Position numbers and translations under genes: made by a program. A DNA stretch of 64,000 nt, taken from Sorghum bicolor (taxonomy: Eukaryota; Streptophyta; Magnoliopsida; Poales; Poaceae). Location of the stretch: the NCBI RefSeq assembly GCF_000003195.3, contig NC_012873.2:5045894-5109893 (forward strand), given 5' to 3'. Positions 23,115 to 36,315 of the stretch are shown here, one piece after another. Within the stretch, counting starts at the first letter, position 1, and each line of letters begins with the position of its first letter. Under the pieces are notes generated by a model. It was not told the DNA's origin. It worked only from the letters and a program-made list of their open reading frames with translations, and ran no database searches.

Positions 23115-26100
23115 TTAATCCTCCAGCTCGACCAGCTGCGCCCTTCTCTCGGCAGCTTTCTTCCTGACGAAAATCCCCCACCTTATTGCAGCCTTGATCT
23201 TGAGCCAGCCAACAACAGCTTTGCCAGATGAATGGCTGCGCTCAGTTTGGTTCGGTAAGGGAGAGGGCATGTAAGACTGGAAGTTGAAAGTGTCGTCTGG
23301 CAAACTGCCAGAAGCTCCACCCATACTGAAGACCCTCAGAAGCTGCTGCATGTCCTCGCTCTCAAGCATCTGGTGACTCTTCACGTGAATGTCTTCGGTG
23401 AAGTCATCAGCATACTGATTGTCACGGTTTCTGGGCCAATCACTACCATATCCCACGTTTGCTGGCTGAATTGCCTGGCCTTGAGAAATTACTTGCTGCA
23501 ACTGGCCCAGTTCCAGACCCATGGCATCATTTGCAGACCCTGTCAGCATGTTAGGTGGTAAGAACGAAAATGTGTCATCATATGGTGGCTGGACAATGGC
23601 AGACTGGACATTGGTGGATGAACTCTGGAGTTGAGATGGATGTGTTGCTGATTGGTCAACACCATACCCTGCAGAATTGGTTCCACCTGAAACAAATTAA
23701 AGCACGGCGCTCAAATTTCAAAGGCTCACTACAATGATCTAACATATATTTGCATGTCTAATATCTTAGAGCCTCGTATCAAATTAATATCCATATCAAT
23801 ATCAATGTAATTACAACAGCAGTTTGGATTTCCACTTAACATAAGCAACAAACTGAAACAACCAACAAAATAGAACTCTGGTAATCGTATCTTTGCCTTA
23901 GATAGTCAGATGCTGCTCACCAGATGGTGATGGCCCTGACATGCTCGTCGAGGAGAGGTGTTGTTGATATGAAATTGGACCACCCACAGGAGCATGTGTC
24001 TCAGCTTGACCAGTGGATGCAGCCTTTTTCTTTGGTTTAGGGTTCAAAAGACCTTTGCCATCATATTCAATGACATACATCCAGTTATCATATGATTTCT
24101 TTACCAATCCATCAGCAAACAGCTGCAAAGAACAATGAAGTTAAAATTAGTGGCACTTTTATATAAAAAAAGATTAAAAGAATCATCTGAGCAATGAAAA
24201 GAGAGCTACTTCAATTGAGTAGGCAATTTACTACAAGCTCATACTTTTCAAGAATAGTTGCATGCCCGCATCAATAGAGAAGGCCATAAGAGCTCTGACA
24301 CATTGATGAGTGAAGTGGTCATAATTCATAAACTTCTCAAAGATTTGGTACCTTCCATGTAAATGACATGAAAGTTCTGGACAGTGGATACTTAAAAAAA
24401 ACATTTTTGACCTCATAATCCTTGTGTACAATGGAATATGAAGAAATCTAGATTCTAGATCAATATAACATAACATCATGTTTTGAACTGAAATGTATTA
24501 AGATTTCTAAGCTCCACAGATTGGCAATTGTGGTACCCAACTTGCACGATCTTCAAAACAAAAGCATCGTATTGCATAGTTTTGAAAGAATAGCATCGGT
24601 ATGCAATTTAGTTTTATCTTGGAAGACAACTTAAAACATATGCAGTGTCACTTAATATCCTGAATATAAGATAAGCTGATAACAAGACAAACCTTTTGGC
24701 TTTCATCAAGACTCTCAGATGAATAGAACTGCTCGCCAGAAATCAACCCACAGAATGCATAGATGTTGTTGAAAATAGCACCAATACTTCTGCTCTCATC
24801 AGAATAGTATATGTAATATTTTCCACTTAAGACACATGTCTTTGCATGTTCCACAAGGGTTTCCCACATTTTGTTGGACATACCACTTCCAAGTATCTAT
24901 CACAGAATAGCATTTATTGTCAGAAGCCGAGACACATAAAATGAAAGTATAATAAAAACAAGTTAATAACACACGAGCACATGAACTTACATTGCGCAAT
25001 TTCTGTGGGTCCCGAACCACGAGCCTGAGGAAATCCTCAACTGTAGATATTCCAGATTTGTTCAGCCTCTTATGGAATGACCCATCCTTCCCTATTTTTT
25101 CCAACCTCCAAACCTCGTCTTTCAGTGTAGGTGGATAGTGCTTCTTGTACACTAGATAATGAAATTGAAATAGTTTAGATCTATATCAAGTAGAAATACA
25201 CAAATAAATTTTTGGGACGTACATTCTCCTCTATGGTCCTTAACCATAAAGGCTTCTGTTTTTGCCTCACGAATGCGAACACCCTCACAAAATCCTGAGG
25301 CAATCTTCAAGCCAAGCCTGAATTTCCTACTCCTTATCCAGCTAGAGTTATCTATGAACGTAAGCTCCCCAGTTGTCCCGACACCCTCTTTTAGTGTGAC
25401 TTGTAGATCACCAGTCAAAATAGGCCGCTTGCCCTCACGCTCCTTCACAACATGACTGTCAAACTCTTCCCCTGTCCAGCCCTCCTCATCTTTATTGTTA
25501 AAATCGCCTTCGAGAACAACAATGTCAAGTTTGGCAGACGACTCTGGTCCAGAGGATACAACACAACCAGTGCCAGCATCAAGCAAAACAACATGAATTA
25601 CAGCTCCCTGCTCCCCTTCAACTTTTCCTCCGGTGAAAAGGGGAAGTGACAGCCTTGTCCGGAATTGGAGCTGCAGAGTTCTTCCATCTGGACCTTCAAT
25701 TCGCTTCGGGGAAGACCTGTTATATTTAAAAGGAGAGGGAAAAAATCATTAGCATCAACATGCTTCCTTATTTGGATTGCAATCTACAAAGAATGGCAAG
25801 TGGAGCAAAATGCTTTATTCTTAAATAAGCTCCATGAATAGGTCATTGATGAAGCAACTACTACCACTCACTACTTACAGGGTTGAATTGAGTAAGAAAA
25901 AGGATGTTTTGTGAATTTACATCTAGAATAGGCACAAAGCTAATGTGTATAATAATTCTCCCTAATTTGAATGTGATAGGATTACACTCTGCTAAGATGC
26001 TATTAATGCAGAAGGAATAGTGCAAGAACCTAAAGGAATATGCATTTAGCCTATATGGAACAGCATACCTTCCACCGATTGCTGCAGGGCCAAGTCTGAC

Positions 26101-28033
26101 CAGTGCGCGCTCCACTTCTTCACTGACCTATTATCAAGTAAATGATGAACAAAGTCAGAGACAGATAAAGGAATGGATGCATTTGTGCTTGATGAATAGT
26201 TTCTACATGATGTTCTTACTACTCTACGAAGAATTGGTTCCAATGATGAGCAGAGCCTCTGCAGACTATCCATCTTTAAAGCTTCAACAATAACACTGCA
26301 TGGTAGATAGAGAGAGACTGTTTACAACAACTAGAATGTGATAGGTCACTAATAAGTCTGTTATTAGTAAGTTAAAATAAAACGCCAAACAAGCAAGAGA
26401 GTCGGTTCTGTCAGCAACAGAAAATCTACATACATACATACAAGTGCAATAACTATGGAAGGATGGTTGGAAGTGCATGAAGGAATCGCTACAGGGGTGG
26501 CCATACAAGTGCATGTTAACAGAAAATTAGTACTATTAACATGCGGTTCAACAACTCATGAAAACGTGAGAAGTTTGGTGCATGTTCAGTCTTCAACTTG
26601 CCTTTGCAAAGAGAATACATGTATATCATACATGCAACTGCATTATAACACTGGTTATTAGAAAGCAGTGGCGAAAGCCAGATAAAAGGTATGTGTGGCA
26701 TAGTAGCGTTGTGCACCTGGATTAATAGCAGACACTGAGAAAAAAATACAGAACATAGACAGAATAAAAAAGAGGACATCAAATTTGAGGTATGGTGTTG
26801 GCCATATCTAGCCCTACCAAGAGCTCCGCCACTGTTAGAAAGACAAATCCATTCCTATTTATTTTCTTACAACAATCCATGGGTCACCGAATCTGTCTAG
26901 ACTCATATACACCAACACTGTATGTTTGCATAGGCTACCATGCTCTAATTTTACTTGAGATCTTTACATACTTCCTGGAAACATACACCAAACTTGGAGA
27001 ATTTAAGTGACTTTATGTTAAGAAGAAACAGGAACCGACAGTCAAAAAAAAAGAAACAGGAACCCAAATCCGCATTGAATAGGACTTGAACTTGAGGCCT
27101 TGTTTGGATGTTGCCAGATTCACCTCAATCCACATGTATTGGGGTGGATTGGAGTCTCCAATCTACCCCAACACATGTGGATTATGGCGAATACAACTAC
27201 ATCTACATCCAAACAGGCCTGAGTAGACTGAGCATGCAGCCACTGAACTACACCCTTAACCAACCAAGCTGGGCTCAATTCCTTTTGCTTACCTGGTAAC
27301 TCACACTGGACAGCGGTTACTTCAACTTTGAAATAAAGAGGGGGCATTACCTGATTCGCCGAAAACCCAACGGTCAAAGCGTTATTACTCATGTCCAACT
27401 AACAAAAACATTAGGTCGACAGTAAAAATACAAATACTTCCCATTTTGGATAAGGTAGCACTATGAATACTCCATGCTAAGGTACATGCTTTCACGAGTT
27501 GCGCTACATAAAAGACCTAACATGTGCACCAAGAATAATGTTTCTTCCAAATTCCACGATCCAGCCAAGCAGTTTGCCATCATTGTGGCCAATTCTCCAA
27601 CAGCGTGCAATAAACCCTAGCTTAAACGCTGCTCTTAGCACAGACCAGTAGCCACTGAAGATGAATTCAGCTCGACAAGTTCAGCCCACCCAAGACAAAA
27701 GAGGGACATAAAAAAACACAAGGAACCATTTCCACAGGTACTCACTACCACAACAGATCAGCGGAAAGTAATCCACAACCAAATTTCCGATTGCATACAA
27801 TATTGTAAGTCATAGGGCTCTCGCTTAGTGCTCCCAGTCCCCCATTCATGCAACTAATTGCGCAGCTTGTCAAACAGAAGCACATCATGAAGCTAAAACA
27901 CGCACAAAAGTGGAACCCGGAGAGTTCCTCACCTGGCTAGAGCCGGAGGCCGCGCCCTCTTGGCATCAGGACCCCCGTCGCCGGCGCCGCCACTGCTGCC
28001 GGCGGCGTCCTCGAGCCCACGCTTCTCCTTCAT
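23115..28033 (-). CDS. CBP60: CBP60 calmodulin-binding transcription factor
   Basis: Plant-specific nuclear DNA-binding protein family that couples calcium/calmodulin signals to defence and salicylate gene expression. Eight minus-strand exons: 28033-27933, 26295-26220, 26127-26069, 25716-25223, 25151-24991, 24896-24693, 24122-23921 and 23686-23115, giving 622 aa in frame to TAA. Landmarks: N-terminal basic KRARPP (about 26-31); [17 protein letters not shown] and [14 protein letters not shown]; the central conserved domain (about 80-365) with [20 protein letters not shown] and [20 protein letters not shown]; a long variable region; and a C-terminal basic amphipathic helix ([20 protein letters not shown]), the likely calmodulin-binding site as in C-terminal-binding CBP60 members. 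Length is normal. Not SARD1-like, since that protein lacks the C-terminal calmodulin site. Confidence 0.93.
27096..27219. mobile_element. Tourist-like foldback MITE in CBP60 intron 1
   Basis: About 124 bp, ends GGCCTTGTTTGGATGT and ACATCCAAACAGGCC, flanked by TGA on both sides. The two halves (ATCCACATGTATTGGGGTGG and CTACCCCAACACATGTGGAT) pair almost along the full length. Confidence 0.8.
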
Positions 28034-28300
28034 CGCTGGCACGAGGCCACCGAGCAAATCTGCACCGAATCCAGTGGAATTCGCGTTAGATTCCGCCCCT
28101 CTACAGTTCGGCCCGCGTGAATAACCAGCTGACAGGGGTGAGGGGGAGATTGCTCACCTGGGTCAGACACCGGAATCAGAGACGAGCCAAGATCGCGGGT
28201 GGACAAAGGGAAGGGCAGCGACCGACCGCGCACACAGTTCGATGTGGTAGGGGGGGAATGAACCTATATACTGTAGATTACTACCAACACTGCGCACCCG
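28034..28300 (-). promoter_or_regulatory. 5' leader of CBP60, likely with a short intron
   Basis: On the minus strand CCCAG|GTGAGC near 28158 is a good donor and GGTGCAG|ATTTGC near 28061 a good acceptor, so the leader probably has an intron of about 100 nt. Inferred from splice signals only. Confidence 0.4.
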
Positions 28301-28460
28301 GCCATCGACTCATCCATCGCAAATCAGTCACTGACAACGGGCCCAATGCTAGGGTTAGTATGCCGGTCCCATTCGACAGCCACGGTACAAGAGCGGGTAT
28401 GTGGCGGCACGGTGCGAAGCGAAAAGTGGAAGTGGCACATTGCGGGCCCCGCAGTGACAG

Positions 28461-28488
28461 TGACGTCGCCATCTGATTGGGTGACGTG
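28461..28488. promoter_or_regulatory. Two TGACG (bZIP-type) motifs upstream of CBP60
   Basis: TGACGTC at 28461-28467 and TGACGTG at 28482-28488, about 430-455 bp upstream of the ATG. TGACG is the core recognised by TGA-class bZIP factors, which act in salicylate responses. Functional relevance is inference. Confidence 0.3.
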
Positions 28489-28659
28489 GCCTCGGCGCAC
28501 GCAAATATCCCAAGGGCACGAGAGCGCGCGGCGGGGGCCGGGAGGCGCGGGCGGTCCACCAACGGCGTGATCCTCCGGCGGGGGCGGGAGGCGATAATGA
28601 TTACCACCATATGGAGAAGGCTCAAGGGAATAATCAACACGTGAGTAGGGCCAGTACCC

Positions 28660-30969
28660 CAACTAGCTTAAGAAAAAAATTATAACTTGCTTTTCTACGT
28701 TGACGTTTTATGAAAGGGAAATGATGATTGTTATTGAAAAGTTTCCCAAAATGATAATACGCTTATACACAAATAATTTCACACCACCTCGACATAGATG
28801 AACGCGGGCAATACTTAACATGGAAATGATTCTTTTAATCAAGAAATAAAATGTTTCCTAGCATTGTAGAGTGATTATATAGATAAAATACTATTTTCTT
28901 GTATTCATAGATATAATCATACGGAGTATAATATAAAGTGTGATTATAATGTTCACACTATAAATGATACTAAGATATGTAAGTGGCTTCTTTCATAACA
29001 AAGGAAGCCACGTTCATTCCATGTGAAATAAAACACAGTACATCCATGTGATTGCATGGTTGGGACACAATGTTAATACCCTTCTGACACAATTAGTAAC
29101 ATGAATTAAAGCAATAATGTAATTTCTCGCAACAAGATGGCACACTACAAAAGCAATTATATACCATGGCGGTAGATCTAGACAATGTATATGTTTTCTA
29201 TTGACAAATTTGTTGCTGGTATCCTCAAAGTATGAATTAGTATATGTTTCCAAATATCGGCGGAAAATGTCCTTAAACTAAATCTCTATCTCTACTGATT
29301 TAAAGCAAGTAAACAACTCATAAACTTTGTACTAATAATACTTTATTTTTGTTTTAGAAACCGTTCACGCACACGTGCGTACACTTGGGCCATATTTGGC
29401 AAGACGAATCTATAGCATTTGTAGCTATAATATATTTTTTTATTTTCTTGTTTGAGAAAAATACATGTTTCTCCATCGAATAAGGTGAAACTCTTTCCAG
29501 TTGTAGCTTGCAAGCGTGGAACGAGCAGAAGGCATATACGTTCTCTGCTTGTTTCTTGTCTAGTTACGCTTTAGAATTTGAATCTAGCTAGCTAGCTAAG
29601 CAGTTTCACTACATAATTAGGAGTCTCTAGAGAAACAATTTTCAAGGAGAGTTTTATCCAAAATATTACTTTTGAAATCTAGAGTTTTACCAAATGATAT
29701 GTTAAGCGAACCAAAATAAATCAGAAAGCATCAAGCTTTACTATGACGGGTATTAACTTGTCCTATGAGACAACCAAATTGAGTTTGGGAGTATATTTCA
29801 TAGAGCTTGTGCTCCTGAACTATGGATATTTAAACATTATGATAAATTGTCGCATTCAAATTATTTTGTTGTCTAATGATGAACAAAATAGTGGTTCATA
29901 AGAGAAAGCTTATCATTAGCTGCTTTGATGGAGAGCAATCTTGGATATGCATTTAAAATAGTTTATTGGAGATCAACTTTGGATACATGTATAGATAGTT
30001 GCATACATAACTCTCTTTGGCCATGTGTGTGTGTTGGCCAATGGATATCCTACCATGGGTGTGGGTTTCTATAGGGTAATTCCTAGGGTTAATATTGTGA
30101 GGGTTAAGCAATACTTGCCAATCCATGAGCAAGGTTTTTTCCCAGGGTGATCTAGGTTGGTATAGACATTGCGTTGGAACTCTTTTTCATTTCTCCTCCT
30201 TCCTCACCGCCAAATGCAATGCGTAGTAACAGGGATGACTTTAGGGTTTGGTGCTTGGGGGTGGCACCTCCACCTCCTCCTTGAATTCCTATATTTTTAT
30301 TCCTCTCATTCTCCCTACTTCTTCTTCCTACTTGTGTTCTTGGTGGAAAAAAGGGTGGAGAGATGGGATTTACTTGCGGGAGAGAAAGTGTGAGTGGGTA
30401 CTAGTGTTGGTGTTGCACTCTATATCGGGATGATATGTGGGGGTGGAAGAGGATGGGAGTTTGATAACTCAACTCTGCATGCGCTATGTTCTGGTAGATC
30501 ATACGATGTTTCGACACTGTCCATTAGAGGATAGCCCTAAGTGACTCCAGCTAGTTTGGCACAACAGTCGTCGAGCCATCCAATAGTCTTAGTGGATTGT
30601 CCACCACTTCATATAAATGTGTAACTCACAATACTTAGCGTCTACATTTGCAAATGAGGCTTTTTATAATGCAATGCTTATAATGATTATGTTTAACTAA
30701 TGCATGCTAGGATGTGACATGGTCTTTAACATGGACTATCCCCTTGGAAATAAAGGCATTTTTAGGAGCAGCCATTAACATCAACCACCATTAGAAATAG
30801 ATTCTTTTCAAAAAAAGGTTCAACCTTGCTTTTATACAACAAATAAGTTTGTATAGAGTGCTAGGGACACCAACTTGCAGGAAAGAGTAGCAAGAAACTC
30901 TGCCACGCAGGTTAGCCAACACAAAACTCACCCAACTTCAAGGAACTATGAAAATATATGCAAACGTCT
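28660..30969. other. AT-rich intergenic DNA
   Basis: No gene recognised. Short frames at 30169-30433 are hydrophobic by composition and lack family motifs. Confidence 0.4.
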
Positions 30970-31300
30970 TTTAAAAGTCATGATGTGGATTTGTATCCTC
31001 CAATAAGGCACATGGCCATTCTTGCATATGCGTCTTCAGCATGTCCACCATTCTACCATCAAAATCCTTCAATCACGACTATGACATTTGGAGGTAAGGA
31101 TCAATTTTGGAGCAAATTAGTTCTAGATATATGGAAACCTTTTCTTGATATACATCTTGTTTCTATTAGTCCAAAGTTCCCAAGCTCAACCCCGAGGAAA
31201 AAAATATTAGATCATAATTTTTGTAGCCTAAAGGACACCAATTGTTAAACCAATTATCATGCTATGTGGGATTTTGTACTAACCCAAGGTTCCTTAAGCA
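30970..31300 (-). mobile_element. LINE remnant (region after reverse transcriptase)
   Basis: On the minus strand broken frames read NNWCPLGYKNYDLI, then AWELWTNRNKMYIKKRFP, then MLKTHMQEWPCALLED. The W-x-x-R-N-K pattern followed by a basic FP stretch is common at the end of plant LINE ORF2. Stops and frameshifts are frequent. More of the element may extend rightwards to about 32500, but I cannot prove it. Confidence 0.4.
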
Positions 31301-32569
31301 ATTCCACACAATTAGCTACTATGCATTGAACAAAAATGTTATCAACCCTCTCATAGTTATATATCATAGATAATGCATCTGCCACTACCCTTCTAATGCT
31401 TTTGTTTAAGATCTACCCCTGTTTTGACTTTGTCATTGGAAGCTAACCATATGAACATCCTTATTTTAAGTGTAGCATATTCTTCCTTAGTTTTGTCATT
31501 ATTTTTGAAGTTAGACCTCTAAAAGTAAAAAAACTACACATGGTTCTGGTGGTGTAATTTACTTTTGCCTCTAGAGCCCCATGTCACTTTGTTTATCTCA
31601 CCATTGACTACAAGATTCTAGTAGCACTAGCAGCCTGTCACACTCACTTTTCTCATGTTCCCCAAAAGGAACTTCTAAACTTAACAGTATAGGAATCCTA
31701 AATCTAACATTTCTTGATAGTTTTATCAAGATTATTGCACTAGTTAAAGAAGAGGTGGGAAGTTTATGCTAAGATGGACATCTCCTGCCAAGACTTCCTT
31801 TCGAAATATGTTCTCATTTTGCCTGATCTAATAAAGGTAATTCCCTAAATAATTTTACATTTACTTATGCTTATCCCCTTCCAAAAATGAGAGCCTCCTC
31901 TACATATGTTGCAACAAGTTTCTATATCCCTCAAGTATTTCTGTTTTGAGCATTTGGTAGCATATATCATTCTCTTTATCCTAAAGTATCCTCAATACCC
32001 AGTCTCCCAAAATCTTTGGGCAAACCTTTTCCAAATTTGGATCTTAGATAAGCTAGGACAGAACATCTATAGCTTAAAAAGGTCTAGAAATATCTATATT
32101 GCATTAATAGCTCATATCTTACCTATAATTAGTAGCTAGCCCTCCAACCTATTCAATAGCAATTTCTAGATAGCAACCAAACTGGCATGCAACATAAAAT
32201 ATCATTTGAATCCATCCTCTTGAGCTTGACCATAATCTTGATAAACCTTGACAATTGCGCTGCCATCAGTCATGATGTTCACAATGAGCTTGACCATAGC
32301 GAACATGCCCTCACCAATAGTCTGGTTAAGTGTGTTCTTTCCAACACTTCGTACATCTCATCCTTATCATTCTCCCATTAGCTACTAGCCTCATGTGTTT
32401 CTTCGCATGATTGGCCCAAAGACAGTGCAAAGGGCAACAGACCCTAGTACATTTTGCATTTAGCAACCCTAATGCACATGATGTCTGTGAAAGCTAACAT
32501 TACCTTTGTAGATTTTTCTTGGAGAAAGTATTTATTTTATGTCCTTGAAATACCATTGTGGTTTGTTTT
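31301..32569. other. AT-rich intergenic DNA, possibly decayed transposon
   Basis: No intact frame or repeat boundary recognised. Confidence 0.3.
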
Positions 32570-33370
32570 TTCTCCTCGAACTTCAAAATCGAACATCCTA
32601 CCCACTGAACTATGAAAACCATTCACATGAGCTCTCTTACCTAGTTTGAAGTGGTTTCATCATTTTTAGCTTTAAAATATGATAAGAATTTTGTAAGGTT
32701 TTAAAACCATGAAAAAGTCTCTAAGCTTCTAAAATTCACAGAAAAATCCAAGAGATAGATTAAGACATGACAAACATAAATAAAATATTATGAGCTCATG
32801 AAAAGATATTAGAAGCTTCTAAAATGTAGACTAGATATAGGAAATGATTTTGTTTTTAGAAAATATATAAAATTTACAAAACAATATAATCGACGTATAA
32901 ATGTTTTAAACTTTTTGCACAAAAAAGTAAGACATGCAACCGTAAAAAATAGCATATAACACACATTCACAAAAAATAACATACATGAGTTATGAATGTG
33001 TCCATGCTATGTATTTATGTTGGTTTCATATCATGTAATATTTTTTGGGAATTTATATTTTTTGGATACTTTGACCATTTTCCTGTAGCTAGATCTCATT
33101 TTTGAAAGCTCCAAGAGATCTCTAAATATTTGTTTGGATTTTACATGTCTCAATGTACCTCCAAGTTTTTTCTTAGAATTTTTGATATCTTATTAGAAGC
33201 TTAGAGGTATTTTTCATGTTTAAGAAAACTTTATGAGGTATTTATGAGATTTTTTTAACTATGACAAGATAAAACCACCTTAAAATCGCTTCAAGCCAGG
33301 GATGAAAGGTAGTTTCAATGGTTTTGAGAGTCCAATGGGTAGGATGTCTGATTTTAAGACTTCGATTTAG
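32570..33370. repeat. Long imperfect inverted repeat (foldback element)
   Basis: The left arm begins CGAACTTCAAAATCGAACAT and the right arm ends with its diverged reverse complement (ATGTCTGATTTTAAGACTTC). Matching pairs continue inward: CATCCTACCCA, TTTGAAGTGGTTTCATC against GATAAAACCACCTTAAAATC, and CTCTAAGCTTCTAA against TTAGAAGCTTAGAG. The arms are about 400 bp each and meet near 32970. No transposase is present. It could be a large MITE or a foldback transposon. Confidence 0.65.
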
Positions 33371-33399
33371 TAGAAAAATAAGACTATATAGGAATAATT

Positions 33400-34926
33400 T
33401 AGATGGAAAATATAGCCTTTTTTTTCCTTTGTGGGAGATGGACGTGATTCGGCCGACTGCAACTAACCGGCGTTCCACGCGAGCTAATAAGGAGCGAGCA
33501 GGCTGAGACAAGTGATTCACGCCGTACTGGGCCCTGTATTTACCTCGGCCTAGTTTTCCCCACCAGCCTGTATTTCGCGAAATGGCCGTCCCGGCCCATT
33601 ATCTGCTGATCCAGTACACTCGACGGTAAGGGGCCCATAAACGTCGCGAGAACGATGAGCCGCAGCCGAAACGAGGGCACCTCAGCCATCGCCGGATCCG
33701 TCGGCGCCGAAAGCCGCCGGCACGTACGACCTGCCGGTTCTTCTCCGGCCTCCCTGCCTGCCAGTCTGCACGTGTGGGCTCCCTCATGACTTGGGTAGAG
33801 CCGCAGCCCGCAGAGGCATTTGCCTGGAGAGGGATGGCTCGAGTCGAGTTGACGGACGACGACGGTAGCTATCGGCGCACGCAAGCACGCGTGCCTTTCC
33901 TGATCGGTCTATGGTGCGCGTGCGTACTTCTCCAGCGGACAGCCACACCGGCCGGACGGCCGCGTTTGGCCCGTCCATGTGACCAATGCTCCTCTCATCC
34001 TCTGCCAGATCGGCCGGGAACCACTTGCACATGCATGCGCCGACGCGCGGCACGGAACCGATGGAGGGACAACACGCGAGAGTGTGCTGCTTTGCCGTCG
34101 GGCTGGGCCGATGGCTCCACGTACCAGGTTGGATGCTGACTTCCCGTACGTGTCAGAAAAGGCAAGTCCTCCCCAAATGTGCCGAGTTCATGCAAGTCAT
34201 TTTTTTCTCAAGCTCCAGGCCTCTTTTTTTTTGTGTGTGCCTTTGGAAACGGATCTCAAAGTAGAGCCAAACAGTAGTGCGATCATAACATGACGCATTG
34301 CAAAAAAAAAAAAAAAGTTGCTCACACCGCCCACCATGCACGCAACTGGGTCGCACAGTGGCGTATGGATCGCATCGATCTATGAACAGAAGCTACACGT
34401 GCAGTTGCAGGCAGCGGAAAACCGTCTGGAACCCTCTCCACCACCCACCAGCCTAGTAGCCTTGAACAGTCGAGGCCGCACGCAGGCTGTAGCGCATCAC
34501 ACACAGACCGGCGACATGCCATATCATACGGTGATGGATACGGGGGGCCTTTTTGCATTCGGCGATCGATCGACGAGTGGCTTCGCATCCACGGCGGCAG
34601 ATGCACGCACAGCCCCCGACCCGCACCCGACCCACCGAATCTCCCCTCCTCACGGGCACGGCACACGGCTTGCTTGGATTGGACAGGATGATATGATCAT
34701 CACAGGAGCTGACACAAGGTGGCGGCGGCTGAGGTGGGCCCACCCGCCGCCTAGGGGAGACAGGGAGTTGGGGTTGGCGGTACGGGCCAATCGTAGCGCG
34801 CGCGTCAACCTGCCCGCTCCGGGCCCACCCTCCCCGGCCAGCCCATGCTCGAGCTCGATACGCGCACCGGCACCGCCCTGCTGATGGATGGGCGTCCTCC
34901 AATCCGTGACATCCTGAGACCACGCC
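33400..34926. other. GC-rich intergenic block without a recognised gene
   Basis: Many overlapping frames arise on both strands because stops are rare in GC-rich DNA. None has family motifs or consistent splice structure. A 15-base A-run lies near 34300. Confidence 0.4.
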
Positions 34927-34931
34927 ACTGA

Positions 34932-35165
34932 GACCTTGTTTACATCTAAAATCTTTTCAGATTTTGATACTGTAGTAAATTCGTTTTTATTTGAAAACAT
35001 TGTCTAATCATAGAGTAACTATGCTTAAAAGATTTGTATCATGATTTATAGATAAACTGTACAATTAGTTATCTTTTTTATTTATATTTAATGTTATATG
35101 CAAGTGTCGCAAGATTCGATGTGACGAAGAATCTTGTAAAGTTTTGGGTTTTTCTAAACAAGACC
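34932..35165. mobile_element. Tourist-like MITE (TAAACAAGGCC family)
   Basis: Flanked by TGA on both sides (34929-34931 and 35166-35168). Starts GACCTTGTTTACATC and ends TTTCTAAACAAGACC. The interior has ATTCGATGTGACGAAGAATC. Confidence 0.8.
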
Positions 35166-35168
35166 TGA

Positions 35169-36130
35169 GTAATGAACGCTCATAACTTCGAAAAGATGTA
35201 TAGGGAGCTCAAGTTGAAGTGTTGAAAGAGACATGCACGATCTGCTACCCTCCCGACTTTTCTTCACAAATCTAAAGCCATGTTTTCAAAGTAGTAGTAT
35301 AAACCTAAAACGATCCGGGTTCCATATTATAAAAATGGCTTAGCTCCAGAAGCATCGGAGACGGAGATAAATCTATCTCGCCAGCTAATGGCACGATCTC
35401 CAGCGGAGATGCTCGCAGAAGCGGTAACCAAAAGCCAGCAAGCAGCAGCGGAGGGACACCGGAGCAGCATGCTGGATTCGGCAAAGCGCGCGCGCGGCAC
35501 GGGCACATGCGTGCTGAGCCTGCCGCCCGCCGCACCGGATCGCGGCCGCGCTGTCCCTGTCCGTCCACGGGATATGACGGCATCCAGTTCGTCATCACCC
35601 GCCGCGCCCAAATGACCCGTCTGCCCCTCCCGTGCACGTCTCCCTCTCCCCCTGCCCCTGCCCGCCGCCCTCGCGCGGTGGTTGCCTTCGGCGGCAGGTC
35701 ACGCGACGCGATCGTCCAGGCCAGGCCAGCGCGCCGGGCGGCGAGACGCGACGGGCCGGCGTCCGCGTCGTCGATCGATTTGCATGCGTGCTCGCACTCG
35801 ACCGCGCGTCAAAACGCGGGCAGACCCGCGCCGGCCGTGGGCCGCGGAAAACGCCGCCGCCGATCGAGTGGAGTACACGCGCGGGACCCGGCCTGTGTCG
35901 AGCGCACGGCCAGCGTGAGCGCGCCAAAGTTGCGGTGGATTTGCCGGGCGGCCGGGGCCCTCGGCCTGGCGCATCAAATCCGTTGGTGTTTCCGAGGGAG
36001 ATTTTCCTCTGGAAAGACGAGTTTTGGACGGTTTGTCTTTCCTGCATCACACTGATGACTGTTTTCTGTTCACGTACGGTAGGATACACTAAAAAACCCA
36101 AATTTTCTAAACAAGGCCTTGATCCACGAA
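35169..36130. other. GC-rich intergenic block without a recognised gene
   Basis: Overlapping frames on both strands at 35507-36159 are composition artefacts with high Arg/Pro/Ala in every frame. A MITE-like end (TTTTCTAAACAAGGCC) is present at about 36103-36118. Confidence 0.4.
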
Positions 36131-36315
36131 GATCTTGTTTAGTTTGCAAAAAATTTTAAGATTCTCTGTCACATTGAATCTTTAGTCTATAGAGTATTAA
36201 ATATAAACGAAAATAAAAATTAATTGCATAGTTTGCCTGTAATTTACGAGATGAGTCTTTTGAACCTAGTTAGTCCGTAATTGTATCCAATACAAACGAA
36301 AACGCTGACCTAAAA
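36131..36315. mobile_element. Tourist-like MITE fragment
   Basis: Starts GATCTTGTTTAGTTTGC and carries GTATTAAATATAAACGAAAA and GAGTCTTTTGAACCTAGTTA; the right end is lost. It lies next to another MITE end at about 36118. Confidence 0.65.

Noticed and set aside
28117..28662. Several frames of 74-119 residues upstream of CBP60
   Set aside because: Open on both strands in the GC-rich promoter/leader region, with no motif; the leader splice signals explain the region better.
35507..36159. Several 170-185 residue frames overlapping on both strands
   Set aside because: All are Arg/Pro/Ala-rich composition artefacts of one GC-rich block, with no family motif.
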